From: Mesostigma viride
Lineage: Eukaryota; Streptophyta; Mesostigmatophyceae; Mesostigmatales; Mesostigmataceae
Assembly (NCBI GenBank): GCA_009746045.1
Contig: RPFO01000041.1
Span: 6,649,302 to 6,713,301 of the forward strand
Direction: 5' to 3'
DNA: 64,000 nt
Shown here one piece after another: positions 1 through 9,742 of this stretch. The translations under genes and the position numbers were made by a program. A model generated the notes under the pieces. The model worked only from the letters and a program-made list of their open reading frames with translations. It was not told the origin of the DNA and made no database searches. Numbering within the stretch: the stretch's first letter is position 1; the number at the start of each line of letters is the position of its first letter.

Positions 1-189
1 GCCGTCGCCTCCTCACCATGCTTGATGGCAGCCACCTGGGCCTCCATCGAGTCGGTCTTGCCCGCCATCTCGGCGAAGTGGACCGTCTTGATGCCCGCGG
101 CTGGACACTTGTTCATCAGGTGCCACTTCGTGTCTGCCCCATGCGACTTCGTGCAGCGGCTTGGACACTCGCGACTAAGGTGCCCATCC
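1..189 (-). pseudogene. E0 retrotransposon gag, C-terminal part
   Basis: Read on the minus strand this is the second half of a CCHC zinc knuckle (DKDGHLSREC) followed by Cys/His-containing sequence, and it stays open to the window edge. The first half of the knuckle (CYLCD) lies at the lower end of the ORF at 1504-2688. The two are separated by the hAT element at 198-1495. Removing that element plus one 8-bp duplication joins them in frame into a CX2CX4HX4C knuckle. Such knuckles bind nucleic acid in retrotransposon nucleocapsids. Any protease or pol would lie off the left edge, so the superfamily of E0 cannot be told. Confidence 0.75.
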
Positions 190-197
190 TTGTCGCA

Positions 198-1495
198 CCG
201 GGTTGGTCAGTACGCCGTACGGAGCCGCAAAAATACGGGAAAACGTACACTGAAGGCCTCCGCCGTATATACGCGTACTTTACTTCAGAATACGCGGTTT
301 GGACTTGGAATTTTTCGTTGGTACCAGCGGGCAGCGGGCACTGGCGCGGTGCCCAGGTTCTGGGCGCGGCGCGTTCACTGCACATTTGAGATTTTTACCA
401 CTAGAAGTAGATGCGTACAGTTCTTTCCATAAAGCGCAAGCCTTGCAAAATCTTTGGCCGGTAGGAGACAGCTAGGACTAGGTACATAACGCATAATGCC
501 AGCAAATGCCAGCTGTGCTACTGACGGTGTAATGCAATATAGCGACGACGAGGCCAGTGCGACTGTGCGACAGTGTGCAGCCATTTTCGATTTGCAGCCA
601 TGAAGAAGAAAGGGCCTGAATGGGATTTGGTTCTCGAGAAGAAAGAAGCAGTCACAGATGCTGTTAGTAACAAAACGCAGTTTGTGTCGAATACGTTCTG
701 CTCATTTTGCAACAAGAAGTTCTCATACGGGGCGGGGGCAATCAGCGTATTCCGAGTCCGTGCACACTTTGCCGGAATCGCAGGGGAAGGGATGTTACCC
801 TGCGACAAAATTCCACCGAATATCCGGAGCAGTTTTCTCAGGATTGCTAACAACAAGTTGCAGAAGTCAGACGCCAAGAAGCAGCACAAGTTGAACAGGG
901 CAATGGCGGAGATGGGAGGGGCTGCGCCGGCTGACTTGTCGTCGGTTCCCAGCAAAGGCCAGCTGAGCATCACCAAATGGCTGGTTCCCGTCGACGAGAA
1001 AGGTGTCCAGCTGCTGGCTGCCGAATTTTTCATCGAGAACGGCATTGCCTTCAATGCGGCTGAGAGCGCCTCTTTCAAGCAGATGGTGGCCGGCATGATC
1101 CAGTACAAAGGAGGGCACGTCACCCCTCCTTCTCGGAAGTTGTGTCTTATGTCCTCTCATGCATTATATAGTGGATGGCTTTCCTTACAATTAACTAATT
1201 AATTGATTCCTTACAGTTCCCGTTGCAGTCTGCTCCCCCCAGCATTTAACAAATCATAATCAGATAGGATTGCAGGGCATAAATTGATGGAAGATGTTAA
1301 TAAATAAGCATATACACCAAATTTCAGTTGCAATAACTGCATGACCATCATCAAGGAGCGTGCTAATTGGGTGACTGACAATTGGACCACAAAAACTGTC
1401 GCGTATTTTACCGCCGCGTATTTTACACCCCCCACGTATAATACGCGTATTTTAGGTCCGCGTATTATACCCCGTACCCGTATTTGCCAACCCGG
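198..1495 (+). mobile_element. hAT-type DNA transposon, internally deleted (hAT-1)
   Basis: The termini are inverted repeats CCGGGTTGG (198-206) and CCAACCCGG (1487-1495). They are flanked by identical 8-bp duplications TTGTCGCA (190-197 and 1496-1503), the length typical of hAT elements. Both ends carry several copies of a CGCGTATTTTA-like motif (around 239-298 and 1390-1480), as expected for subterminal transposase-binding sites. The only ORF is the N-terminal part of a hAT transposase. At 1298 bp the element lacks the catalytic RNase H-fold and hAT dimerisation regions, so it must be non-autonomous. It sits inside the zinc-knuckle codons of the E0 gag. Confidence 0.88.
600..1202 (+). CDS. 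hAT transposase N-terminal fragment with BED zinc finger
   Basis: This 200-residue ORF starts at MKKKGPEWDL. An in-frame ATG 27 bases upstream is possible but precedes no conserved sequence. Residues about 34-65 form a BED-type finger: CSFC, then RVRAHFAGIAGEG and a PC pair, the layout seen in hAT transposases. Near residues 145-165, FFIENGIAFNAAESASF matches the hAT motif that precedes the catalytic domain, usually FF...GIPFNVAxSPxF. The ORF then runs into unrelated sequence and stops, and no DDE catalytic core follows. It could give a DNA-binding protein without transposase activity, or an exon could be missing. Family assignment is firm; function is inference. Confidence 0.8.
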   Translation: MKKKGPEWDLVLEKKEAVTDAVSNKTQFVSNTFCSFCNKKFSYGAGAISVFRVRAHFAGIAGEGMLPCDKIPPNIRSSFLRIANNKLQKSDAKKQHKLNRAMAEMGGAAPADLSSVPSKGQLSITKWLVPVDEKGVQLLAAEFFIENGIAFNAAESASFKQMVAGMIQYKGGHVTPPSRKLCLMSSHALYSGWLSLQLTN

Positions 1496-1503
1496 TTGTC
1501 GCA

Positions 1504-2688
1504 AAGGTAACATTTACCGCGTGACGGGGTGGGTGCGCCCAGCGCGCCTTGCACGCCCTGCGCCTCCTGAGTCCCATCCGATGACGGCGGACGACCGCCT
1601 CCGCCTCGACCACCACCGCGACCCCGACCACCGTAGCCACTGCCGCCGCCACCACGACTGACACCGCCGCTGCCACCCTGACCGCCACCGCCGCTGCCAC
1701 CCTGACCGCCACCGCCGCTGCCCCCGTGACCGGCGTTGCCACCACCCTGAGTGCCGACATATTCACCGCGCCCCGCACCAGGCAGCCGCTGGCCACCCTT
1801 GACCGCGATGGCCTTCTCCATCTCAGCCATCTTCTTGCGCATCTCAGCCAGCTCAGACGAGATACCCTTCTCGCCTTCCGCACGCTTCCTGAGCAGCCGC
1901 TTGAATGCTGCACAGAGAGTCACCAAAGTCCACTCCCCACCGGGCGGCTCCGGAAGATCGATGGCCAGCAGGGGCACTGCACTCCGCCATAACCGGCAAG
2001 CCTTGGTCTGCGTATAATCAGGCACTTTGCCCGCAAACGCGAGAAGCCGGTCAAGGGAGAAAGCCGGATCCTCACCCTCGGCGACGGTGAACGCTCCATT
2101 CCATTCCGCGATGGCCTTGACGTGCTCAACTGGGTACTCCAGCCGCAGTTGCTGCCACAGCTGCTCTGCCGGGTCGACATCGAAGATGATCGAGTCGAGA
2201 TCCGGTGTGCCCATGTCCGTGAGCGCAAACCATATGTCCGTGCGATGACAGCGGTCCACGAGCGCTCGGTAATGCTGGACCAAAACCTGGACCTTCTTCT
2301 TGGTCAGGTCATGGAAAAAAAGGTGAATAAAATCCATCACCATCTCATGGCGAAGAGGATACCCCGAGGCATAACGATAAGTGTTACAATGAGCTCGGAA
2401 GAGCTCATAGGCTTCCTCTAAAGTCGCACCCGTGCCTGCTGAGGTGAACTTCTCGCGAAGCTCCACCTTGGGCAGCGATGGCACACGAGTGGATTCGCCA
2501 TGCACGCCGTACGGCATGCGGTGGGGTCGCTGGACGTCGTCGCCCTCACCCCATGGTATGCTGGCTACCTCCCGATCGACTTGGCCCCAGCCGAAGTCTG
2601 ACCGAGTGCCGCCAAGCCTGGGCCGCCCTGCGGTGCCACCCAACGGCGTTGCTGCCGCCGTCATGGGTGGCCGACCTGTGCTAAACAA
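1504..2688 (-). pseudogene. E0 retrotransposon gag, capsid and nucleocapsid part
   Basis: This minus-strand frame is open from about 2688. It holds a helical capsid-like region (motifs LEEAYELFRAHC and LVQHYRALVDRCHRTD), a short charged helix (ELAEMRKKMAEMEKAI), a long Gly/Arg-rich tail and the first half of a CCHC knuckle (CYLC). It is cut there by hAT-1, and the rest of the knuckle is at 1-189. Upstream the reading joins the ORF at 2661-3436 only after a one-base shift at a run of seven G residues on the minus strand near 2707. That shift may be a sequencing error, a mutation or ribosomal slippage. Capsid identity rests on layout and the knuckle; I recognise no specific family. Confidence 0.7.
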
Positions 2689-3436
2689 GCCACCTGATGC
2701 TCCCCCCCTGGGGGCTGCACCATACCCGCCGCGCCACGATAACGTGCCTTGGTTGGGTGCCCGTAGGTTCCCCCCAGCGTATAAGATGCGTCGGCAGTCG
2801 ACCGGGTGCCTACCCGACCGACGTTCGGCTGCAGCTCGTCATCCTGCGCCATTTCCCCGTCGCCCCGCCGTTGACCGCTTGGTCCGACGCGTGGCTGACT
2901 GGGCTCAACGTTGCGTAGTGGACCTGTCCCACTGCGCTCTTCGTCGAAGTGTCCGCGTTGGTCACGCAGCGCCTCATGTCGCCGCGCTTCCTCGGCAGCG
3001 GCCTCCTCGTCGGCAGCCTGCCTGGCCTCGGCGTCGCGTTGGGCCGCAGCTTGGCAGGCGCGTGCAGCTTCCGTGGTTGCCTCCGCCTGCCGCCGTTGCT
3101 CAGCGCGCTCCGTAGCACGCCTCGCTTCAGCCGTAGATTCCGCGCGCTCCAAAGCAAGTCGCACAGTTTCTTCAACAAGCGTCGCCTGTTGCGATAACTG
3201 CGTCGCTTGCTGAGCTCGGAGTGCCGCCAGCTCTGCCGCTTGCTCTTGCAGCAGGCGCAGCACTTGGGTAAGAGCACCACCGTCCCCTGCCGAAGAAAGG
3301 GAAGGCGCTCCATTACCTAACAAAGCGGTGTCCGCACTAGTGCCGAGACGACCGCTGGGCGGGTCAGTTGCTTGACCGCCCGTAGCTGCCGGCGCTGACC
3401 CACCACTGCCTGATGCTGTGGGGTCAGTTCCTGACA
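2661..3436 (-). pseudogene. E0 retrotransposon gag, N-terminal coiled-coil part
   Basis: The likely start is MSGTDPTASG at 3436; the frame is open further up to 3563 but that part looks untranslated. A Gly/Ser/Pro-rich head is followed by a long Ala/Glu/Arg/Gln heptad-like stretch (about 3250-2950) expected to form a coiled coil, then a charged linker. It stops at 2661, overlapping the capsid frame by 28 bases. I read it as the N-terminal domain of the same gag, separated by a frameshift at the poly-G run. No membrane segment or signal peptide is seen. Confidence 0.6.
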
Positions 3437-4973
3437 TGTTGATGGTGGTATCGACCCTGGAGAGCTCCTGCCCGTCGGTGTCGACGCCCGTGTTGGCACA
3501 GCCTGCGTGGCTTGCCAAAAACGCTGTGACCGACCTAGTGTGATATGACATAAACTGCCACAACCACTACCAAGTAGCAACGGTCTAATCTGAAAGACTT
3601 AATGGTTGATCAGGCCACTATGTGTGCTAGTCTTCCCCAGAAAACTGCACACCGTCTCTCTTTGCTGAAATGAAAATGTTCCTTTGCAGATGGAGCTAGT
3701 CTCTTCGAGTAATGAAAAGAGGGCTCTCAGCCGAGGACAAGGAACTGTCCCTCGTGCCTGATGACCACCTTCTTGATCCCCTTGTGTACCGTCGCGTGCC
3801 GCGTTTGAATATCCTTGCTGGGGCGTTAGCTAGACGCTCCAACTACTCTAATTGCGACAATATGATGGTGCAAGAGGGTGCTTTTGCCTCCCCTGCTATA
3901 GAACAATGCTTTCACAACACACACTTTGCACAGTCTGATGATGAAGCCGCACATGCGGAATTTATTGAGAAAGTTAATACAATTACAACACGTTGATAGT
4001 CTCAATATCGATGCACTCCATGCTCACGAGCCCGCAGTTAGGCAGCGCTCCATGACATGCTACCGGCCTTGCTCCCAAGGAAAGGGAGAAACACGAAGGC
4101 CACTAACGAGAGACTCGAAGAGACTACACGCTGCGTGAGAGTCCTCTTCGACTATGAACCAAACCATTCGTCATGCCACACGCATGACACACGCCACACT
4201 TGTCAGTCCAGCCAGGAATGCCAAAACTATCTTGCTGCCTGAACCATGCAAATAGAAACCGCATTCCAGTTGCCGTCCTGGCTTTCTACCACACATGCCA
4301 ACAAAAGCAGGAAGGCATCCCGACAAATCTAAATTGCTACCCTCTTGCCGATCTCATCTCCTAGAGGCTCCGGCATTTCTGTCCCTGGGAATGTCCGGCA
4401 TTGAGTCACGTCCACCAAGGTCGAAGCATAATATCCTTCAGACAATCTGCACGCTCACACCTTGCGTGTGAGTGGCCCAGCAAACATTGCGTCTAATCGT
4501 TCCTTTCTAGAAGAAATCCCTTTGTAGGGCTGCCAGCGATTTCGCATTCATTCCAGCGATCTGGCTGCGCACCGCAAATTGTCCTTTTCCATTTTCTGTC
4601 CAGTCCTCATAACGTTGACCCGCTATTCTACACCACAAAGACACCTGGCCTGTCAATAGCCTCGGCGCTGTTGAAGTCCAGCAGTCCAGCTTCAGCTCCA
4701 GCTGTCCACTAACACGCGTATGATCCTCTCGACGCTGCGCACTTGTGCTGCCGTCCGCTCAAGTCAGTGCTGCGCGCCCAGCTGTGCCTGGCCCGGCGCG
4801 CGTGCACGTACACTTTCGTCCGCTCTTATGCTGCAAGTGCTAGTGTCCCCCCCCGGTCACTAGCCTTTGTCGAAAATGCGTAGAAAACAAATTCCTTGCG
4901 CACGTCACCGGTCTTGTGCATAGTGGGCGCCGCCCGGATGACATAGCTCGCGTCCGTGACAAGGTGAGCTGGC
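3437..4973. other. No recognised gene; probable E0 upstream region
   Basis: This should include the E0 leader and perhaps its 5' LTR, but no second copy lies in the window to define LTR ends, and I see no primer-binding site complementary to a tRNA 3' end. An ORF at 3712-3996 (+, 94 codons, MKRGLSAEDK) has no recognisable domain and may be chance. From 4242 to 4973 I see nothing beyond unique-looking sequence. Confidence 0.4.
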
Positions 4974-7090
4974 AGCATCGAGAGGTTTAGCAGTCAGATG
5001 TGGTAGTAACGCGGTCATCATTGTCAGGCAGGGTTGGGGCGCAGGGCCGTGCGGTCGCTGGGGACGTGGGGTGGTAGAGGGGTGGTGGCTGGGATGTGGG
5101 CTTCTTATCATGCCGTTGTCGGTGTGCTTTTATGTTTAGTGCAATGCGTGTGTGGTGCGGCGGGGGTGAGCGTCGATGGGTTGGTTACGTGATCACTAGG
5201 GAGGATGGGAGACAGCTAGGCGTGGGGCAGGGCATGTTGAGTATAACGGGTGGGGTGGCAGGGACAGGGCTGGTGTGGGTATGGATGTTAGGGACGTCGG
5301 TGAGGCTGGCGGGTAGGTACGGATAGCGCGTGGGTGTGGGTGACATATGGTCGGGCACATGGGCGCAGTACGGGCGCAAGTAGTGCATACGGGCACAGGG
5401 CACGAGAGTGTTAGTGGGGTAGTGTAGGGTGGGCTTGCAAGGTTGCTGTATGCGTGAGGCATGCGACACATGGCGTGGTAATGGGTTGTACGGATGTTGG
5501 GCTCAATTAGATGGGGTGGCAGTGTGACAGACAATGGCCTGGACAGCAGGTGATCCATGCGGCTGAGTGGTACGCTTTTATCACTGCTTCAGACTATATA
5601 TATGCTGTTGCTGCGCGTGTAGTTTTGTGATGTATAGTTAGTTGTACCTTGTGCAGCTGGCGTGATCCTTGGATGTCTGTGACAGATTACTATTAATTTC
5701 TTCAGGGTTATTCTCCCAGTTATCGGGTTTTTCCTTATGTTGCATGCCTATCTCACCTCCGTAATCTATCATTCTCAATGAATATATGCGTACAACAGCT
5801 CGTGCTGTCAGGTGATGAGAGTGTAGCGGTGCGCCCCTCTGTTCCCTGCGATGCCACCCCCAGCTCACCATGTGGCACCATCGCTAGCTTCCCACAGGGA
5901 CACTGCTGCTGCTGCGGGGCACTTAACTGGGGGCGGGGCCGCCCACGTGAGTCGGCGTAGTCGGGTTCGTGGCCGTTCTGTCACCTGCATGCACGAGTGG
6001 GGCGGGGTGGGGTGGTGTGTGTGGGGGGGGGGGGCTGTGGCGTGTTGTGCATTCGTGGTGGTGTGGCTGTGAAAATGTATAGTCCGTAGGTGCATGGTCG
6101 GTTGTGCAGCACGTGGATGGACAAGGACGGGACACACTAAACGTCGTAGGCTGTGACATTGGTGGATTGTATTGTGGGAAAAGGTAGATGGAAGAGTCAC
6201 AATTGTGGCAACGTAATGTGACCCGTAGCGACTTGGGAGACAGGGGGTCTGGTCTTGGTTGTGGGAGGGGGGGGTGGGAGGGGGGGGAACCCCCCCTTGG
6301 CTGGGAGGTGAGCTGGCAGCATCCATCGGGAGGTTTAGCAGTCAGATGTGGTAGTAACGCGGTCATCATTGTCAGGCAGGGTTGGGGCGCAGGGCCGTGC
6401 GGTTGCTGGGGACGTGGGGTGGTAGAGGGGTGGTGGCTGGGATGTGAGCTTCTTATCATGCCGTTGTCGGTGTGCTTTTATGTTTAGTGCAATGCGTGTG
6501 TGGTGCGGCGGGGGTGAGCGTCGATGGGTTGGTTATGTGATCACTAGGGAGGATGGGAGACAGCTAGGCGTGGGGCAGGGCATGTTGAGTATAACGGGTG
6601 GGGTGGCAGGGACAGGGCTGGTGTGGGTATGGATGTTAGGGACGTCGGTGAGGCTAGCGGGTAGGGACGAATAGCGTGTGCGTGTGGGTGACATATGGGC
6701 GGGCAGGGGGCGGTGCGGGCACAAGTAGTACGGGCACAGGGCACGAGAACGTTAGTGGGGTGGGGTGGGCTTGCAAGGTTACTGTAAACATTGAGGCAGA
6801 TTACATATGACTTGAGGATGGGTGGTACAAAGTTGGGCGCAATAATAGCTGCGGTGGCAGTCGTACCAACCATGCATGGCATGGACAGCATCTACTACGT
6901 GTGCAGCTGCGTAGTATCCCTCTCTCACCGTCTCAGGGCTTATTTATATGCGTACAACACGTCGTGCTCCTATGTGCGGAAAGCGCTGTGGGTCAGGGGG
7001 CAGACCTTTGTACTAGGGGTGTTCACAGTTACCCTCTCTACAACAATGTGCCTGCAACTCACCTGTGTGTCCGGATTCGTTGGAGCTCTC
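4974..7090. repeat. Tandem pair of 1.34-kb G/T-rich units (copy A)
   Basis: The block at about 4962-5440 recurs at 6303-6780 with few changes, starting at a shared GTGAGCTGGCAGCATC. Weaker similarity continues beyond (TATATGCGTACAACA near 5785 and TATATGCGTACAACAC near 6945). The period is about 1.34 kb and the second unit is cut short by the (GGTC)n array. The plus strand is strongly G-rich, with runs of 12 G near 6022 and 8 G near 6270. ORFs here are low-complexity and not credible as genes. Confidence 0.75.
5608..5793 (-). repeat. Dispersed repeat of about 180 bp, inverted relative to 52296-52473
   Basis: Its reverse complement matches 52296-52473 with only a few substitutions, and copy C repeats it at 30432-30617. 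Both versions keep one frame open (motif MIDYGGEIGMQHKE), but the three differences I can see in that frame all change the amino acid. Conservation as protein is therefore not shown. Confidence 0.7.
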
Positions 7091-7114
7091 GTTTTTGCAT
7101 TTGGCAGTGCCAGG

Positions 7115-7998
7115 GTGGGTAGGTTGGTTGGTCAGTCAATCAGTCAATTGGTTGGTTGTTCGGTCGGTCGGTCGGACGAGCGGTCGGTCTGTCGGTCGGT
7201 CGGTCGTTCAGTCATTTGGTCAGTCGGTCGGTCGATCGGTCGGTCGGTTGGTCGGTCGGTCGGTCGGTCGGTCGGTCGGTCGGTCGGTCGGTCGGTCGAT
7301 CTGTTGGTCGGTCGGTCGGTCGGTCCGGGTCGGTCGGTCGGTCGGTCAGTCAGTCGATCGGTCGGTCGGTCGGTCGGTCGGTCGGTCGGTCGGTCGGTCG
7401 GTCGGTCGGTCGGTCGGTCGGTCGGTCGGTCGGTCGGTCGGTCAGTCGGTCGGTCGGTCGGTCGGTCGGCCGGTCGGTCGGTCGGTCGCTTGGTCGGTCG
7501 GTCAGTCGGTCGGGCGGGCAGGCGGGCGGTCAGTCAGTCGCTCGGTCGCTCGGTCTGTCGATCGGTCGATCGGTGGGTCGGTCGGTCGGTCGGTCGCGCG
7601 GTCGCGGTTGGTCGGTCTGTCTGTCGGTCGGTCGGTCGGTCGGTCGGTCGGTCGGTCGGTCGGTCGGTCGGTCGGTCGGTCGGTCGGTCGGTCAGTCGGT
7701 CGGTCAGTCGCTCGGTCGGTCGGTCGGTCGGTCGGTCGGTCGGTCGGTCGGTCGGTCGGTCGGTCGGTCGGTCGGTCGGTCGGTCGGTCGGTCGGTCGGT
7801 CGGTCGGTCGGTCGGTCGGTCGGTCGGTCGGTCGGTCGGTCGGTCGGTCGGTCGGTCGATCGGTCGGTCGGTCGGTGGGTCGGTCGGTCTGTCGGTCCGT
7901 CGGTCGGTTGGTCGGTCGATCGGTCGGTCGGTCGGTGGGTCGGTCGGTCTGTCGGTCAGTCGGTCGGTCGGTTGGTCGGTCGGTCGGTCGGTCGGTCG
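7115..7998. repeat. (GGTC)n tetranucleotide array, copy A
   Basis: About 880 bp of GGTC repeats, imperfect at the left and nearly pure to the right, with scattered GATC, CAGT and CTGT variants. All frames are open through it, giving GRSV-type repeats on plus and PTDR-type repeats on minus. These long ORFs are a by-product of the repeat. On the minus strand the array follows directly, in frame, from the coding-like fragment at 7999-8087. Confidence 0.95.
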
Positions 7999-8087
7999 AG
8001 CACAGTAATGGATAGGGAACCAAACTCTAAGGTGAGAGGAGTATCTGAACTAGATGAGGATGCAGCACGTCTAGGGGGAGAAGAAGG
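7999..8087 (-). pseudogene. Fragment of the gene into which E2 inserted (copy A)
   Basis: The minus strand reads ...PPRRAASSSSSDTPLTLEF and continues in frame into the (GACC)n array. Its upstream half lies beyond E2, at 52144-52292, and joins it in frame across the target duplication GAAGG (8083-8087 here). See the entry at 52144 for the domain assignment. Copy C carries the same fragment at 32809-32897. Confidence 0.55.
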
Positions 8088-8734
8088 AGTTAGCAACCAA
8101 CCAGAGCTGTGAGCTCCTGGTCTTCCACGCGCACAACGGGATGAGCCAAAGTTGCAAGGCAGCAACCTTTTAACCCGTGCACCAAGCCACGACCACGGTG
8201 AGCGTTTCCACGTCCAATGTGGGAGCCTCGGTTCGTGCTTGCCAAGATAGCTGGTCATCCCCCATGACCAAGCTATATCCTTTGTGTTGTTCCTCGTTCC
8301 CATCGGCGTGACGAGGCACGTGCAGGCGGGCAAGCAAATCCTCAACGTCCACTGGCATCAGTGCAGAGCCAGGACGAACTGGATTTGCCTAGACTCTGCA
8401 ACCTAGGAAGTACAGGACCTGTCACAAGCCTGCAAGGCCTAGTATCCTTGCAGCCCTGTGCTAGCTCCAGTATTCCACCAGTCACAGGCTGCTGCTCCTC
8501 TGGCCTACGTGGACCACAGTCACGTGATAGTCAGGCTAAGCCTGTGCAGGCACGGCCTGCCACGTGTCCTGTCCACTATACCAGAGGACTGCACCCTAGT
8601 CGGCCACGGACGGCTAGGACTTCGGGACCTCATATCTTTCTCGTCCCTTGTCTGTTTCAGGCGGTCAGCACGGCGTTGGAAAGGTCTTTCCAAACTGCAT
8701 CCACTTAGCATATTGGTTGCCCAAAATGCTAACT
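8088..8734 (-). repeat. E2 LTR, 3' side of copy A
   Basis: 647 bp; on the minus strand it begins AGTTAGCATTTTGG and ends GGTTGCTAACT. Matching copies lie at 20255-20894 (degraded), 32898-33543 and 51495-52143. A purine tract, AAAAGAAGAAAGGGTTGG on the minus strand (8735-8752), adjoins it and fits a polypurine tract priming plus-strand synthesis. Orientation agrees with the minus-strand pol. Confidence 0.9.
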
Positions 8735-9742
8735 CCAACCCTTTCTTCTTTTGGAGCTGGACCAGCTTGAAACAAGCCTACCCTTGCTAATTGTGCCCAC
8801 TCAGCCACAGACCACTTGGTCCCTTGAGGTTGATCAGACCTTCTAGGGCCCAGGGTCCTGCCTCCTTTGGGTAACAACATATCTGCCCTTGGACCAGGCT
8901 AGGTGTACTGACCAGTGAATCAGAGGTCACCCCAGGTTATCCCCTGACCCCTTGGTCAGCTCCCAACCTTTCCTTGGGAACTTGGTGCTAGATTAAAGTC
9001 AAGGCACATTACCTAGTCCAATGGCTGGGATTAAAGGATGCCAAGAACGTATTATTGTGAGTTCCTGATCTTTCACAGTTATCACAGGCGCCCGTTCTTA
9101 TGGCGCCCGCCTTGGCCAGCCTTTCCCTTTTATGCTCAAAGAGACTCAGGTAGTACCTATGCAAATACTGCCTTATTGGGGAGCCCATGTCTTCACTGGG
9201 TGTTAAGCCCAGGAATCACTCATGCCAGGCTGTGGCTCTGCTGGGGAATTGAACCCCACCCCAACCTCCAGGTTTATAGGTGACCTGGAACTTCACACAG
9301 GAGAAACATTACAACCATGGCACAACATGAGAATGACATGATTATGTTTTATTCAAGCATTATATAACCCAGAATGTGGCTCCCTGGCAACCATGTCCCA
9401 CATGGTCACACAACCAGGTTCTTTATTAGCAACAGGTTGGAAACGGGCACTAGAAAACATATATACAGCAACCTGTAAGAACCAGCATTCGGGTTGCCCT
9501 TGCATGGCCTAACTGTTTGAGGCCAAAGGCGTCGACTTAAGTCCTGGCGACTCTTCTGAACCCCATGGGGAGGGCCAGGCATGATTCTCAGCTGGTAGGA
9601 GTGACATTCCACACCAACTCCTGTCCAGGAGGGTGTACCTAACCCTGAAGGACCGGCTGTCAACCAGTAAGCACCAGTCACCACTTGGTACTTTGGTCAA
9701 GCAGCCCACTGGGGACACCCAAGCTGAAGCAAGGCCTGGTCT
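8735..9742 (-). other. E2 3' untranslated region (copy A)
   Basis: About 1 kb between the pol stop and the 3' LTR. It holds no credible ORF. It contains a tRNA-like segment at 9242-9300, listed separately, and the polypurine tract at its left edge. Copy C has the same region at 33544-34550. Confidence 0.7.
9242..9300 (-). ncRNA. tRNA-like (SINE-like) segment with Pol III B box
   Basis: On the minus strand, GGTTCAATTCC is a perfect B box inside a T-arm with paired GGGG/CCCC stem (9242-9258). It is preceded by a 5-bp anticodon-like stem CCAGG/CCTGG (9268-9288) and a GTGTGAAG stretch where an A box could lie. No matching 5' acceptor strand is found, so it is not a functional tRNA. The likely source is a tRNA-derived SINE or tRNA relic in the E2 3' UTR. 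Copy C has it at about 34049-34108. Confidence 0.5.

Noticed and set aside
4905-6724. Many Pro/His/Ser-rich ORFs on the minus strand of the G-rich units
   Set aside because: Composition simply reflects the C-rich strand; frames differ between the tandem units.
7115-7998. Telomeric repeat
   Set aside because: A GGTC tetramer is not a known telomere motif type and the array is internal.
7156-8112. Long ORFs encoding GRSV-type repeats (and PTDR on the other strand)
   Set aside because: They arise because a tetranucleotide array is open in all frames; no independent coding signal.
8088-8734. A separate solo LTR in copy A
   Set aside because: It is followed by the E2 polypurine tract, UTR and pol in the same order as copy C, so it is the 3' LTR of the same element.
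9038-9283. ORF MPRTYYCEFL... as a gene
   Set aside because: It lies in the E2 3' UTR, antisense to the element, is low in recognisable features, and overlaps the tRNA-like segment.
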